A DNA stretch of 24,190 nt from WTXA01 sp041741995 (lineage in GTDB: Bacteria; Bacillota; TC1): positions 1 through 24,190 of the forward strand of contig JBGSJN010000119.1 in NCBI GenBank assembly GCA_041741995.1, written 5' to 3'. Shown here piece by piece: positions 1 through 7,634 of this stretch. Made by a program: the position numbers and the translations under genes. The notes below the pieces were generated by a model. That model made no database searches, was not told the DNA's origin, and saw only the letters and a list, made by a program, of their open reading frames with translations. Numbering within the stretch: position 1 is the first letter of the stretch; each line of letters opens with the position of its first letter.

Positions 1-446
1 ACAGGCATCGCTCCACTATCAAAGGATATTGCCATGTATCTTTCTAATCTTCTAATATTAAAATCATTATTCAAGGACATACAAATAAAAATAGTATCAA
101 TATTTGCTGCTACTATTTGGATCTCATGAGAAGTTCCAGCAGCTTTTCTAACTATTAGACTCTTTCTAGTTACTATTTGATGAATGATGGCGTTCCCATG
201 TGACTGGTCAACTCTGTCTATTAAGACAAAGTCTCCAACTGTCGGGTAATCAGTCATCGTTGTGGCCATGTGGCGCATTTTACCTGATATTTCTCCAATT
301 ACTTCACCTTTGTTTGTTGCGACTTTATAGAGTTCCTTGTTTTGTCCAATTATCCTGCCTAGGTAAAGACCTGGATATAAATCAGCTATTTTATATATTC
401 TATCTGAAAACCCTAGGTTCTTTAATCTATTTTCCAATCTATTCAT
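1..446 (-). CDS. rsgA: Ribosome small-subunit-dependent GTPase A, N-terminal part (runs off the window)
   Basis: This is a partial gene on the minus strand. Its first ~148 codons lie here and the rest is beyond base 1. RsgA is a circularly permuted GTPase that checks late 30S subunit maturation. The visible part is the N-terminal OB-fold: residues NRLKNLGFSDRI, LGRIIGQNKELYKV, GEISGKMRHMA and YPTVGDFVLIDR, followed by the start of the GTPase domain, where IVAANIDTIFICMSLNNDF matches the family's 'aNiDtvfi..sln.dfN' segment. The GTP-binding G-motifs are outside the window. The start is uncertain. I chose ATG at 446, which has AGGAG directly abutting it; ATG at 455 and GTG at 506 are in frame with no well-spaced Shine-Dalgarno. 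The gene is separated from ywbE by a terminator, so it probably has its own promoter. Confidence 0.85.
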   Translation of the reverse strand, partial: MNRLENRLKNLGFSDRIYKIADLYPGLYLGRIIGQNKELYKVATNKGEVIGEISGKMRHMATTMTDYPTVGDFVLIDRVDQSHGNAIIHQIVTRKSLIVRKAAGTSHEIQIVAANIDTIFICMSLNNDFNIRRLERYMAISFDSGAMP

Positions 447-554
447 CTCCTGCATATTGTCGATGTTTGTTTCATCTCCTATAATTATATCAAATAAATC
501 CTTCACAATGTACTTAAATAAAGATTTCCTATATATACCACAAATTGACTATAA

Positions 555-593
555 AAAAACCAAACATTTTAAAATATGAAATGTTTGGTTTTT
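555..593 (-). terminator. Intrinsic terminator after ywbE
   Basis: The 10-bp stem CCAAACATTT / AAATGTTTGG (560-569 with 579-588) has a 9-base loop. Read on the minus strand it is followed by a run of T, and A/T extensions flank both sides, so it could act in both directions. It lies immediately downstream of the ywbE stop codon and ends the ywbE operon. Confidence 0.85.
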
Positions 594-595
594 GT

Positions 596-790
596 TTAAT
601 TTTTTATTTCTTTAACTCTACCAACTATACCGCCTTCAAGCATTACCTTGATGCCATGATGATGATTAGGTGAGTTTGTAAGTATCTTCATAACTTTTCC
701 TGAGGTTAATTTGCCACTTCTTTGATCTTGTTTTTGAACCACTAAAACCTCCTGGCCAATTTTTATATCACTTCTTTTTGTACCGTCCAT
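596..790 (-). CDS. ywbE: YwbE family protein (DUF2196), 64 aa
   Basis: A small basic protein recognised by its overall sequence as the YwbE family (B. subtilis YwbE, DUF2196). Landmarks are DIKIGQEVLVVQKQDQRSGK, a central NSPNHHHGIKVML and a final GGIVGRVKEI. The length equals the usual 60-70 residues. The sequence suggests a small SH3-like or KOW-like beta barrel, but no biochemical function is established. It starts at ATG behind AAGGAG (AAGGAGATATGAA..., 790) and lies 18 nt after the upstream diguanylate cyclase gene, so it is probably the last gene of that operon and is followed by an intrinsic terminator. Confidence in the family is high; its role is unknown. Confidence 0.85.
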   Translation of the reverse strand: MDGTKRSDIKIGQEVLVVQKQDQRSGKLTSGKVMKILTNSPNHHHGIKVMLEGGIVGRVKEIKN

Positions 791-808
791 TTCATATCTC
801 CTTTATTG

Positions 809-1951
809 TTATTTAAATAATAGGGATTGTTTATATTCTTCCTTGTTCTCATACATCAACTTATCAACATACTTTAAAAATTTATTAACTCCCATTTTTG
901 ATTTATAGTCATAGATAGCATAACCCATACTAAAGTACAATTCAAAAGGATAAACCCCTCTACTATTAAATTCATTAATCTTATTGTTAATTCTATTAAT
1001 TGTTGCTTTAAGTTCTCTCTCACTGGATATATCCAAGATTAGAAAAAACTCATCCCCCCCATAACGGGCTAGGAAATCACTTGTCCGGATACAGCTTTTT
1101 AGAAGTTTCCCTGAAACTTCCAGGGCTTTGTCTCCCATATCGTGACCAAAAGTATCATTGATAATCTTGAAATTATTAATATCTAACATTATGGCAGAAA
1201 AGGTCTTAAGTCTTGTAGCGGAATCGATTTTTTCTTTTATATAACTTTCAAATCTTTTACGATTATTTAAGCCTGTTAGATGATCGGTAGACATACTTTT
1301 ATTCTGAATATATAGAAATGCTATTAAAAGGGAGAGTACTATGCTATTCAAGATTATTGATATACCATAAAAAAGTATTTGTAGCACAATGCTAATTAAT
1401 GGTGGTACAGCGAATAAGGCCAAGGAAAAATAGTACTTCTTGCCTATATTATTACGGTATCTTAATATTAAGATAAAAGCAAAAACTATTAAAATTACAG
1501 AAAACAGGGTAGATATTAAAAAATATGGTCCCCTATTGTATATATTATTAATATCAATATAATAGAACCAACCATAAAAAAGATTCAAAACAACCAAAAT
1601 GGCATTCAGTAAAGTAATTCCAATTAATGGTTTTATTAATTTTCTTGTCTTCTTTTCTATATTGAAAATTTGGTAATGCACATACAATAACCAAAGTGAT
1701 GCTAGTACAGGACTCAATAAAAAAACTAAAAAATTACCCACATGATTTAAGAATAAATAAATTGAATCTGGATTCCCGTCAAATCTGCTTAATATATCAA
1801 TAAATAATAAAACCAAAGTCAATTTTATCATTGACTTGAATATCTTATCATTATATTTTTTTTCATAATCAAGTTTATTAGTGTTATGATATATAACGCT
1901 TAAAATTAACATGGAATATATATTAATAATTAAATTGTTTGTTAAGCTCAT
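809..1951 (-). CDS. Membrane-bound diguanylate cyclase (multi-TM sensor + GGDEF)
   Basis: This predicted enzyme makes cyclic di-GMP from two GTP at the membrane. Residues 1-215 contain about seven hydrophobic helices (roughly 3-21, 41-54, 65-92, 107-128, 141-163, 172-195, 197-215), and residues ~220-380 form a GGDEF domain. The domain begins with DHLTGLNNRKRFESY. The active-site loop is GGDEF at 298-302, and an intact RxxD inhibitory site (R289-T-S-D292) lies exactly five residues before it, so product feedback inhibition is expected. No EAL or HD-GYP domain is present. The start ATG has AAGGAG about 7 nt upstream. The gene lies 21 nt after the radical SAM gene and 18 nt before ywbE, suggesting one transcript. 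The membrane domain does not match a named sensor that I recognise, so its signal is unknown. Confidence 0.9.
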   Translation of the reverse strand: MSLTNNLIINIYSMLILSVIYHNTNKLDYEKKYNDKIFKSMIKLTLVLLFIDILSRFDGNPDSIYLFLNHVGNFLVFLLSPVLASLWLLYVHYQIFNIEKKTRKLIKPLIGITLLNAILVVLNLFYGWFYYIDINNIYNRGPYFLISTLFSVILIVFAFILILRYRNNIGKKYYFSLALFAVPPLISIVLQILFYGISIILNSIVLSLLIAFLYIQNKSMSTDHLTGLNNRKRFESYIKEKIDSATRLKTFSAIMLDINNFKIINDTFGHDMGDKALEVSGKLLKSCIRTSDFLARYGGDEFFLILDISSERELKATINRINNKINEFNSRGVYPFELYFSMGYAIYDYKSKMGVNKFLKYVDKLMYENKEEYKQSLLFK

Positions 1952-1972
1952 AAACTACTCCTTATCTTAAAC

Positions 1973-2818
1973 TTATGTTGTTTCATAATCTTTAATATAT
2001 GATGATATTTGATTTATTAGTCTATTTTTATCATTTGGTAATGTTCCTTTGATTTTAATAATGTTTGTTGGATGTGTGGTATCAAAGATAGTCCTATTGA
2101 TTGGGTTGAGGTTTACTAATAAAGTTTTTATCTCAATTAATCGTTCAAATTGATTTGTAGTTTTGAACTCACCTCTTTTTATAATATGCATTAACTCTGT
2201 CTCATTAAATACTGTCAAGTTCATGGTGATTATCTTGTTAGTTGTAAATTGATTTATCATATGACTGGTGGCAATAGCATTAGCAATAGACTCACCCTGT
2301 CCGGCTATTCCATATATAATAATTGTATTGAACTGTATGTTTGCTTGATTAAGTTTCTTGGCTTGCTTTATACTTTCACTAACATTATGACTTTTATTCA
2401 TTAATTTAAGTATATCATCTCTTCCAGTTTCGAAACCAATGTAGAGTAATCTAAGACCCATATCATGTAGTAATGCTAATTCTTCTACAGAATATCTAGC
2501 TAGGTTCTTAATTGAGGCATATGAAGCTACACAGGCGCAATAGGGAAGTTCCTTTTTTATCAATTCTAATAGTTTCTTCATTTTTTCGAATCCAATAGCT
2601 AATGGATCAGCACCAGTTAAGAATACTCTTTCTGTATATTTATCAACGCTCTGCAATTGAATCTTTGTTTGTGATATTGGTATTTCAGCATACTCCTGAT
2701 CCTTGTACATAGAACAAAAAGCACATTTATTATATGAACAGCCTGTAGTTATAGGTAAAAGAAATGTATTCATTTCATCTTGAGGATAATAGATAGTCTC
2801 CTTAGTAATTTCATACAT
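1973..2818 (-). CDS. Radical SAM protein with CX4CX2C cluster motif
   Basis: The N-terminus carries LPITTGCSYNKCAFCSMYKD, in which C27, C32 and C35 are the likely ligands of the [4Fe-4S] cluster that cleaves S-adenosylmethionine. The spacing is CX4CX2C rather than the canonical CX3CX2C, and I recall this as typical of a widespread group of uncharacterised clostridial radical SAM proteins that carry CS[HY]NKC. FLTGADPLAI (residues ~66-75) fits the SAM-contacting 'GGE'-like strand, and LLYIGFETGRDDILKLMNKS fits the later barrel strands of Elp3-type enzymes. There is no C-terminal SPASM or auxiliary-cluster cysteine set. The length of 281 aa is normal. The gene lies between two diguanylate cyclase genes with gaps of 24 and 21 nt, which implies co-transcription. 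The substrate is unknown. Confidence 0.85.
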   Translation of the reverse strand: MYEITKETIYYPQDEMNTFLLPITTGCSYNKCAFCSMYKDQEYAEIPISQTKIQLQSVDKYTERVFLTGADPLAIGFEKMKKLLELIKKELPYCACVASYASIKNLARYSVEELALLHDMGLRLLYIGFETGRDDILKLMNKSHNVSESIKQAKKLNQANIQFNTIIIYGIAGQGESIANAIATSHMINQFTTNKIITMNLTVFNETELMHIIKRGEFKTTNQFERLIEIKTLLVNLNPINRTIFDTTHPTNIIKIKGTLPNDKNRLINQISSYIKDYETT

Positions 2819-2842
2819 TAACTTACCAACCTTTCAGTACTC

Positions 2843-3748
2843 TTAGCCTACTACCATGTTTCTTCCTGATTCTTTTGCTTGGTAGAGGTTTTTATCCACA
2901 CATTTAACAAATTTTTCTATTTCATAGTGATTTTCACTATTGTTTGTACATAAGCCAAAACTCGCTGTCAGTGTGATGCTTTCTCCATTATATGCGAAAA
3001 CTGCTTCTTCAATTGATTTCCTCAATCTCTGCGCTACTAACAATGCTGTTTCATAGTCTGTTTGTGTTAGGCATATTAAGAATTCTTCACCACCAAATCT
3101 TGCTATCCAATCCTTTTCACCTCTAAGATTGTTTTTTAGTATCTGGCAAAATTCTTTTAGTATATAGTCTCCAGCTAAGTGACCGTAAGTATCATTTATT
3201 TTTTTAAAATGATCAATATCTGTCATCAATAAGGATAGTGGTTCCTTGTTAAGTTTTGATATCACCAATTCAACCGGGAGTTTTTCTTGGATATATCTTT
3301 TATTATATATATTTGTAAGTTCATCTGTAACAGCCGCTAGACTGGCCATTTCAAGAAGCTTTACTATATCTGAATTTTTCGACAATTTAGAATCATCCAA
3401 AATCATACTATTAGTAACGTCCTTTATTAGTTCAACTACAAGTGTTCCCTCTTCAAGCTTTATGGGAATAGCAGTAGCCATTATTATTTTATCATCGGTT
3501 GTTTCTATCTTTATGCAAACATCGTTTTCATTATATGCTCTCATTGAAATACAGTTGTTGCAAACCTTGTTTTTGTTCCATATACTATAGCAGGTTTCAA
3601 ATTTTTCATTAAGTTCTACCTCATCCTTATCTCTTTCAAAAACAACTGTTTTATTGATAGGGTCTATAACTCTTATTAATTGATACATGTGATCAAAGCT
3701 CATTACTTGTTGAATTATTTTGTCTAGTTCTTCTGTATTTAAATTCAT
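2843..3748 (-). CDS. Diguanylate cyclase with Cys-rich PAS-like sensor domain
   Basis: A predicted soluble GGDEF protein of 301 aa. Residues ~1-115 look like a PAS-type sensor with four cysteines: C53 in ETCYSIWNK, the CNNC pair C63/C66, and C78. A C-x9-C-x2-C spacing of this kind could bind metal or an Fe-S cluster, or sense redox. Residues ~140-301 are the GGDEF domain (TDELTNIYNKRYIQE), with active-site GGEEF at 219-223. The inhibitory site is degenerate: the four residues five positions before GGEEF are GEKD, with the arginine one place early (R209), so feedback inhibition may be lost. I chose ATG 3748, preceded by GGGGGAG with a 3-nt spacer. In-frame ATG 3760 and TTG 3769 would place that Shine-Dalgarno inside the gene. 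It is the first gene of the operon continuing to ywbE. Confidence 0.88.
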   Translation of the reverse strand: MNLNTEELDKIIQQVMSFDHMYQLIRVIDPINKTVVFERDKDEVELNEKFETCYSIWNKNKVCNNCISMRAYNENDVCIKIETTDDKIIMATAIPIKLEEGTLVVELIKDVTNSMILDDSKLSKNSDIVKLLEMASLAAVTDELTNIYNKRYIQEKLPVELVISKLNKEPLSLLMTDIDHFKKINDTYGHLAGDYILKEFCQILKNNLRGEKDWIARFGGEEFLICLTQTDYETALLVAQRLRKSIEEAVFAYNGESITLTASFGLCTNNSENHYEIEKFVKCVDKNLYQAKESGRNMVVG

Positions 3749-3812
3749 ATGCTCCCCCATCTTAGACAAAAGTCAAGATTATAATTAATTTAAATTAATA
3801 TTCATTGCTTTT

Positions 3813-3821
3813 ATTATATCA
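3813..3821 (-). promoter_or_regulatory. Extended -10 promoter for the diguanylate cyclase operon
   Basis: On the minus strand the sequence TGATATAAT (TGnTATAAT) is a perfect extended -10 element 65 nt before the chosen start codon. No good -35 hexamer is visible, as is common for extended -10 promoters. A perfect AT-only palindrome, TTAATTTAAATTAA (3785-3798), lies between it and the gene. Confidence 0.5.
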
Positions 3822-3849
3822 TTTATAAATAAAAATCTATCCTTATATA

Positions 3850-3880
3850 AAAAATAAAGGGCAATTAAGCCCTTTATTTT
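3850..3880. terminator. Intrinsic terminator after katG
   Basis: A perfect 12-bp stem, AAAATAAAGGGC / GCCCTTTATTTT (3851-3862 with 3869-3880), has a 6-base loop AATTAA. On the minus strand it is followed by a T-rich tract, and the AT arms also give U-runs on the plus strand. It lies 21 bp beyond the katG stop codon. Confidence 0.9.
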
Positions 3881-3901
3881 TATCAATTATGTATTTGTTT
3901 C

Positions 3902-6094
3902 TTACTTAGTATCAAAACGATCTGCATTCATAACCTTGTTCCAGGCTAATACAAAATCCTCGATGAACTTATCCTTAGCATCATCACCAGCGTAGACTTC
4001 TGAGATAGCTCTAAGCTCTGCATTTGAGCCAAATATTAAATCTACACGAGAAGCAGTCCATTTAAGTTCATTAGATTTACGATCTCTACCCTCGAATACT
4101 TCGCTTTCTTCACTTATTGGTTTCCATACAGTTCCCATGTCTACCAAGTTTATAAAGAAATCATTGGTTAGTGTTTCTGGTCTATTGGTAAATACACCAT
4201 GTTTTGATTGTCCGAAATTTGTATTTAAAACACGCATTCCCCCAAGTAGTACTGTCATTTCTGGAGCTGTTAAGGTCAATAATTGTGCTTTATCTACCAT
4301 AAGTTCCTCAGGTGTGACTTCATACTTGGCTTTTTGGTAATTGCGGAAAGCGTCAGACTTTGGCTCCATAACTGAGAATGATATAGTATCAGTCATTTCT
4401 TGTGAGGCATCTGTACGTCCTGGTGTAAAAGGAACAATTATGTCCTTACCAGCATTTTTAGCCGCTTGTTCAATTCCTGCATTACCAGCTAATACGATAA
4501 GATCTGCTAGTGAAATTTTCTTGTTTCCACTTTGTTTACTATTAAATTGATCCTTAATTTTTTCTAAGGTTACAAGTACCTTCTCTAATTGAGCAGGTTG
4601 ATTTACTTCCCAGTTTCTTTGAGGTTCTAGTCTTATTCTAGCTCCATTTGCTCCTCCTCGTTTATCTGAACCACGGAATGTTGAGGCTGATGCCCAGGCT
4701 GTTGTAACTAATTGTGATACTTTAAGACCTGAATCAATTATCATCTTCTTCAATTCTCCAGCATCTTTTTCATCAATCAAATCATAATCAACAACAGGTA
4801 CTGGATCTTGCCAAATCAAATCTTCAGCAGGTACTTCAGGTCCAAGATAGCGTGATTTTGGTCCCATATCACGGTGTGTTAATTTGAACCAGGCACGTGC
4901 GAATGCATCGGCAAATTTTTCTGGATTATCCTTATATTCTAGTGCAATTGGTTTGTATTTTGGATCCATTCTTAATGAAAGGTCAGCTGTTGTCATCATT
5001 GGCGCATGTTTCTTATTTGGATCATGTGCGTCTTCTACAGTATCTGCTGCTGCAGGGTCAGTTGGTTTCCACTGCCAAGCTCCAGCTGGGCTTTTAATCA
5101 GGTCCCAATCATATTTGAATAGAGTATCTAAATATCCCATATCCCATTTGTTAGGTTTTGGTTTCCAGGCTCCTTCAATACCGCTACCTATTGCATCTGC
5201 GCCTTTCCCACTATTAAATGTACTCTTCCAGCCTAGTCCCATTTCTTCAATTGGAGCACCTTCAGGTTCTGGTCCTACGTGTGTTGCCGGTCCTGCACCA
5301 TGGCATTTACCAAAAGTATGACCACCAGCTACTAGTGCTACGGTTTCTTCATCATTCATGGCCATACGCGCGAAGGTTTCTCTTACGTCAATACCAGAAG
5401 CTGTAGCTATAGGTTGTCCGTTTGGCCCTTCAGGATTTACGTAGATTAATCCCATTTGTACTGCTGCTAGTGGATTTTCCAGGTCTCTTTCTCCAGTGTA
5501 TCGCTTGTCTCCTAGCCATTCAGCCTCCGCTCCCCAGTACACGTCTTCTTGTGGTTCCCATACATCTTCTCGACCACCTCCAAAGCCAAAGGTCTTGAAG
5601 CCCATGGATTCCATTGCACAATTACCGGCTAGTATCATAAGGTCTGCCCATGATATTTTCTTGCCATATTTTTTCTTAATTGGCCATAGTAGACGTCTCG
5701 CCTTATCTAAATTAACATTATCTGGCCAGCTATTTAGTGGAGCAAATCGTTGGGTGCCATCACTGGCTCCACCTCTTCCATCTCCTAGTCTATATGTACC
5801 TGCACTATGCCAGGCCATTCTTATAAATAAAGGACCATAGGTACCATAATCAGCAGGCCACCAGTCCTGTGAGTCTTTCATTAATGCATACAAATCTTCC
5901 TTGACTGCTTTAAGGTCTAGTTTTTTAAATTCCTCTGCATAGTTAAAATCAGCACCCATTGGATTGCTAAGATTAGAGTTCTGATGTAGAATTTTAAGGT
6001 TAAGCTTATTAGGCCACCAATCTTTATTTGTTGTGCCACTACCAGATACGGCTTTACTTGTTCTTCCTGTTACCGGACATTTCATTTCTCCCAT
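3902..6094 (-). CDS. katG: Catalase-peroxidase KatG
   Basis: A bifunctional heme catalase-peroxidase that removes H2O2. At 730 aa it has the normal duplicated KatG length. The distal heme pocket is RMAWHSAGTYR (R92, W95, H96), and the proximal heme histidine is in VAGGHTFGKCHGAGP (H259). The residues of the Met-Tyr-Trp cross-link needed for catalase activity are all present: W95, Y218 in MGLIYVNPEGPNG and M244 in FARMAMNDEE. The degenerate C-terminal repeat follows, with the WASASTFRGSDKRGGANGAR segment. No signal peptide is seen, so it is cytoplasmic. The start ATG is preceded by AAGGAGGGG. It has its own promoter region with a PerR-like box and a terminator, so it appears monocistronic. Such a strong H2O2 defence is notable in what looks like an anaerobe. 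Confidence 0.97.
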   Translation of the reverse strand: MGEMKCPVTGRTSKAVSGSGTTNKDWWPNKLNLKILHQNSNLSNPMGADFNYAEEFKKLDLKAVKEDLYALMKDSQDWWPADYGTYGPLFIRMAWHSAGTYRLGDGRGGASDGTQRFAPLNSWPDNVNLDKARRLLWPIKKKYGKKISWADLMILAGNCAMESMGFKTFGFGGGREDVWEPQEDVYWGAEAEWLGDKRYTGERDLENPLAAVQMGLIYVNPEGPNGQPIATASGIDVRETFARMAMNDEETVALVAGGHTFGKCHGAGPATHVGPEPEGAPIEEMGLGWKSTFNSGKGADAIGSGIEGAWKPKPNKWDMGYLDTLFKYDWDLIKSPAGAWQWKPTDPAAADTVEDAHDPNKKHAPMMTTADLSLRMDPKYKPIALEYKDNPEKFADAFARAWFKLTHRDMGPKSRYLGPEVPAEDLIWQDPVPVVDYDLIDEKDAGELKKMIIDSGLKVSQLVTTAWASASTFRGSDKRGGANGARIRLEPQRNWEVNQPAQLEKVLVTLEKIKDQFNSKQSGNKKISLADLIVLAGNAGIEQAAKNAGKDIIVPFTPGRTDASQEMTDTISFSVMEPKSDAFRNYQKAKYEVTPEELMVDKAQLLTLTAPEMTVLLGGMRVLNTNFGQSKHGVFTNRPETLTNDFFINLVDMGTVWKPISEESEVFEGRDRKSNELKWTASRVDLIFGSNAELRAISEVYAGDDAKDKFIEDFVLAWNKVMNADRFDTK

Positions 6095-6161
6095 TTTAAC
6101 CCCTCCTTGTTATGACTTTATCTAAACTTTTCATCATTATCTATGTCAATGATATTGTCTT

Positions 6162-6198
6162 ATATTATCATTGTACCAATTCAAGGATTTTTAAACAA
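6162..6198 (-). promoter_or_regulatory. katG promoter with overlapping PerR-like box
   Basis: On the minus strand TTGTTT (6198-6193), a 17-nt spacer and TACAAT (6175-6170) preceded by TGG form an extended -10 sigma-A-type promoter about 70 nt before the katG start. The interval 6162-6176 reads GTACAATGATAATAT on the minus strand and matches the PerR consensus (inverted heptads TTATAAT-N-ATTATAA) at 10 of 14 positions, 5 in each half. It covers the -10, as expected for peroxide-relieved repression. Regulator identity is inferred. Confidence 0.5.
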
Positions 6199-6217
6199 TA
6201 AGTATCATTACTTTTTG

Positions 6218-6290
6218 ATATAGGTAATTTTTCATACATTTTTACCTATATAGTAATCATATAGGTAATTATTATCAGTTTTTTTCCTAT
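6218..6290. repeat. Cluster of ATATAGGTAA repeats upstream of katG
   Basis: ATATAGGTAATT occurs at 6218-6229 and 6259-6270, with an inverted copy TTACCTATAT at 6242-6251 and a weaker fourth element TTCCTAT at 6284-6290. The two direct copies are 41 bp apart, near four helical turns, and the first and inverted copies form a dyad. The cluster lies 20-90 bp upstream of the katG -35, a position suited to an activator or second regulator. Confidence 0.55.
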
Positions 6291-6346
6291 GTCTTTGCAC
6301 AAGATTACCCAGTTCTGCATATTTTATTATTAAAATAGTACAGAAT

Positions 6347-6382
6347 AAAAAAGATGCAAAAAATAATTAAATCCTTTGCATC
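6347..6382 (-). terminator. Intrinsic terminator after fprA
   Basis: Minus-strand stem GATGCAAA / TTTGCATC (6382-6375 with 6360-6353), 14-nt loop, followed by six T (6352-6347). It lies 30 bp past the end of the flavodiiron protein gene and separates that operon from katG. Confidence 0.8.
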
Positions 6383-6411
6383 TGTCTATATACTTACATA
6401 TGAATATATTT

Positions 6412-7614
6412 TTAATTTGTATTTGTATCTTCAAGTGCAATTTTCTTACCAAATTCCACTATAGCTGCCTCTGCATCAATATCAGGATTCCACTGGTTTC
6501 TAATACCTTCATCAAAAACATTAAAACCAGCACTAGTTAAAAGCTCATTCATAATCTTCACCGACTCACCACTCCAGCCGTAACTACCAAAAGAAGTAGC
6601 CTTCTTACCCTTGAACTTCATTTCCTTTATCATTTGAATAAAACCAGCCATACCGTGAATTATCCCATTAACCACAGTCGGAGAACCAATAACAACCATC
6701 TTAGACTTAAACACTTCCGTAATCAAATCATTAATATCATTTTTAGAAAGATTATATACCTTAACCACAACTTCAGGATCAGCAAGTTCTATACCCTCTG
6801 CTATTCTCTCAGCCATAGTTCTAGTCCCATTCCACATAGTATCATAAACTATAGTAATCTGATTTTCCTTATATTCATTAGCCCATTGCATATATTTCTC
6901 TACAATCTGCATCGGATTATCTCTCCAGACTACACCATGACTAGTGGCAATAATATCAATCGGCAAATTAAAAGAAATTATCTCATCAAGTTTCTTTCTC
7001 AATATAGGACTAAAAGGTGTCAAAATATTAGCATAATATTTTATCGCCTCATTATTTAATTCGCAATGATCCACTAAGTCATTAAATATTTTCTCAGTTG
7101 CCAGATGTTGTCCAAAAGCATCATTACTAAACAAAACATTATCTTCAGTCAAATAGGTAGCCATACTATCAGGCCAATGGAGCATAGGCATTTCTATAAA
7201 TATTAAACTCTTACCATTACCAATATCAATCTTGTCACCAGTCTTGACCACCTGAAAATTCCAATCTTGATGATACTGTCCCTTAAGGGATTTAACCGCA
7301 TTTGCTGTACAATATATAGGTTTACCGGGAATTCTCTTCATCAAAGCAGGTAATGCACCACTATGGTCTACTTCCCCATGATTGGCTATGATAAAATCAA
7401 TCGTATCCAAATCAACCTCCTTGGCTAGATTATCTACGAACTCATCAGCAAATTGTATCCAAACAGTATCAATCAACACAGTCTTTTCTTCCTGTATCAG
7501 ATAGGCGTTATAGGTAGAACCTTTTTTAGTTGAATACTCATCTCCATGTATCTTTTCAAGCTCCCAGTCAACCTTACCTACCCAGCTTATATTATTCTTT
7601 ATAAGTTTTTTCAT
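6412..7614 (-). CDS. fprA: Flavodiiron protein (FprA family; O2/NO reductase)
   Basis: A cytoplasmic A-type flavoprotein that reduces O2 to water and/or NO to N2O in anaerobes, normally fed by rubredoxin. Residues 1-~245 are a metallo-beta-lactamase-type diiron domain. Its ligands are visible: H79, E81, D83 and H84 in NHGEVDHSG, H146 in MLHWPDS, D165 in FSNDAFGQH and H226 in ATSHGVVW. The E-x-D pattern in place of H-x-D is typical of diiron rather than zinc members. Residues ~252-395 are a flavodoxin domain with FMN loop YDTMWNGTRTMAE. The length of 400 aa is the minimal class A form, with no rubredoxin or NADH oxidase fusion. It starts 20 nt after korB with AGGAG about 8 nt ahead of the ATG, so it is in the korA-korB-fprA operon. 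Confidence 0.96.
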   Translation of the reverse strand: MKKLIKNNISWVGKVDWELEKIHGDEYSTKKGSTYNAYLIQEEKTVLIDTVWIQFADEFVDNLAKEVDLDTIDFIIANHGEVDHSGALPALMKRIPGKPIYCTANAVKSLKGQYHQDWNFQVVKTGDKIDIGNGKSLIFIEMPMLHWPDSMATYLTEDNVLFSNDAFGQHLATEKIFNDLVDHCELNNEAIKYYANILTPFSPILRKKLDEIISFNLPIDIIATSHGVVWRDNPMQIVEKYMQWANEYKENQITIVYDTMWNGTRTMAERIAEGIELADPEVVVKVYNLSKNDINDLITEVFKSKMVVIGSPTVVNGIIHGMAGFIQMIKEMKFKGKKATSFGSYGWSGESVKIMNELLTSAGFNVFDEGIRNQWNPDIDAEAAIVEFGKKIALEDTNTN

Positions 7615-7634
7615 TTAATCTACTCCTAATTCTA

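Noticed and set aside
200..484. Plus-strand ORF of 94 aa opposite rsgA
   Set aside because: The minus strand in the same interval encodes a clear RsgA N-terminus; the plus-strand product is Leu/Cys-rich with no motif.
3785..3798. Perfect palindrome TTAATTTAAATTAA upstream of the diguanylate cyclase operon
   Set aside because: It consists only of A and T in very AT-rich intergenic DNA, where such palindromes arise by chance; no second copy was seen.
4137..5840. Several open frames on the plus strand opposite katG (4137-4340, 4341-4550, 4884-5321, 5496-5840)
   Set aside because: They are antisense shadows of a well-conserved gene, have no Shine-Dalgarno or recognisable protein features, and follow from katG codon usage.
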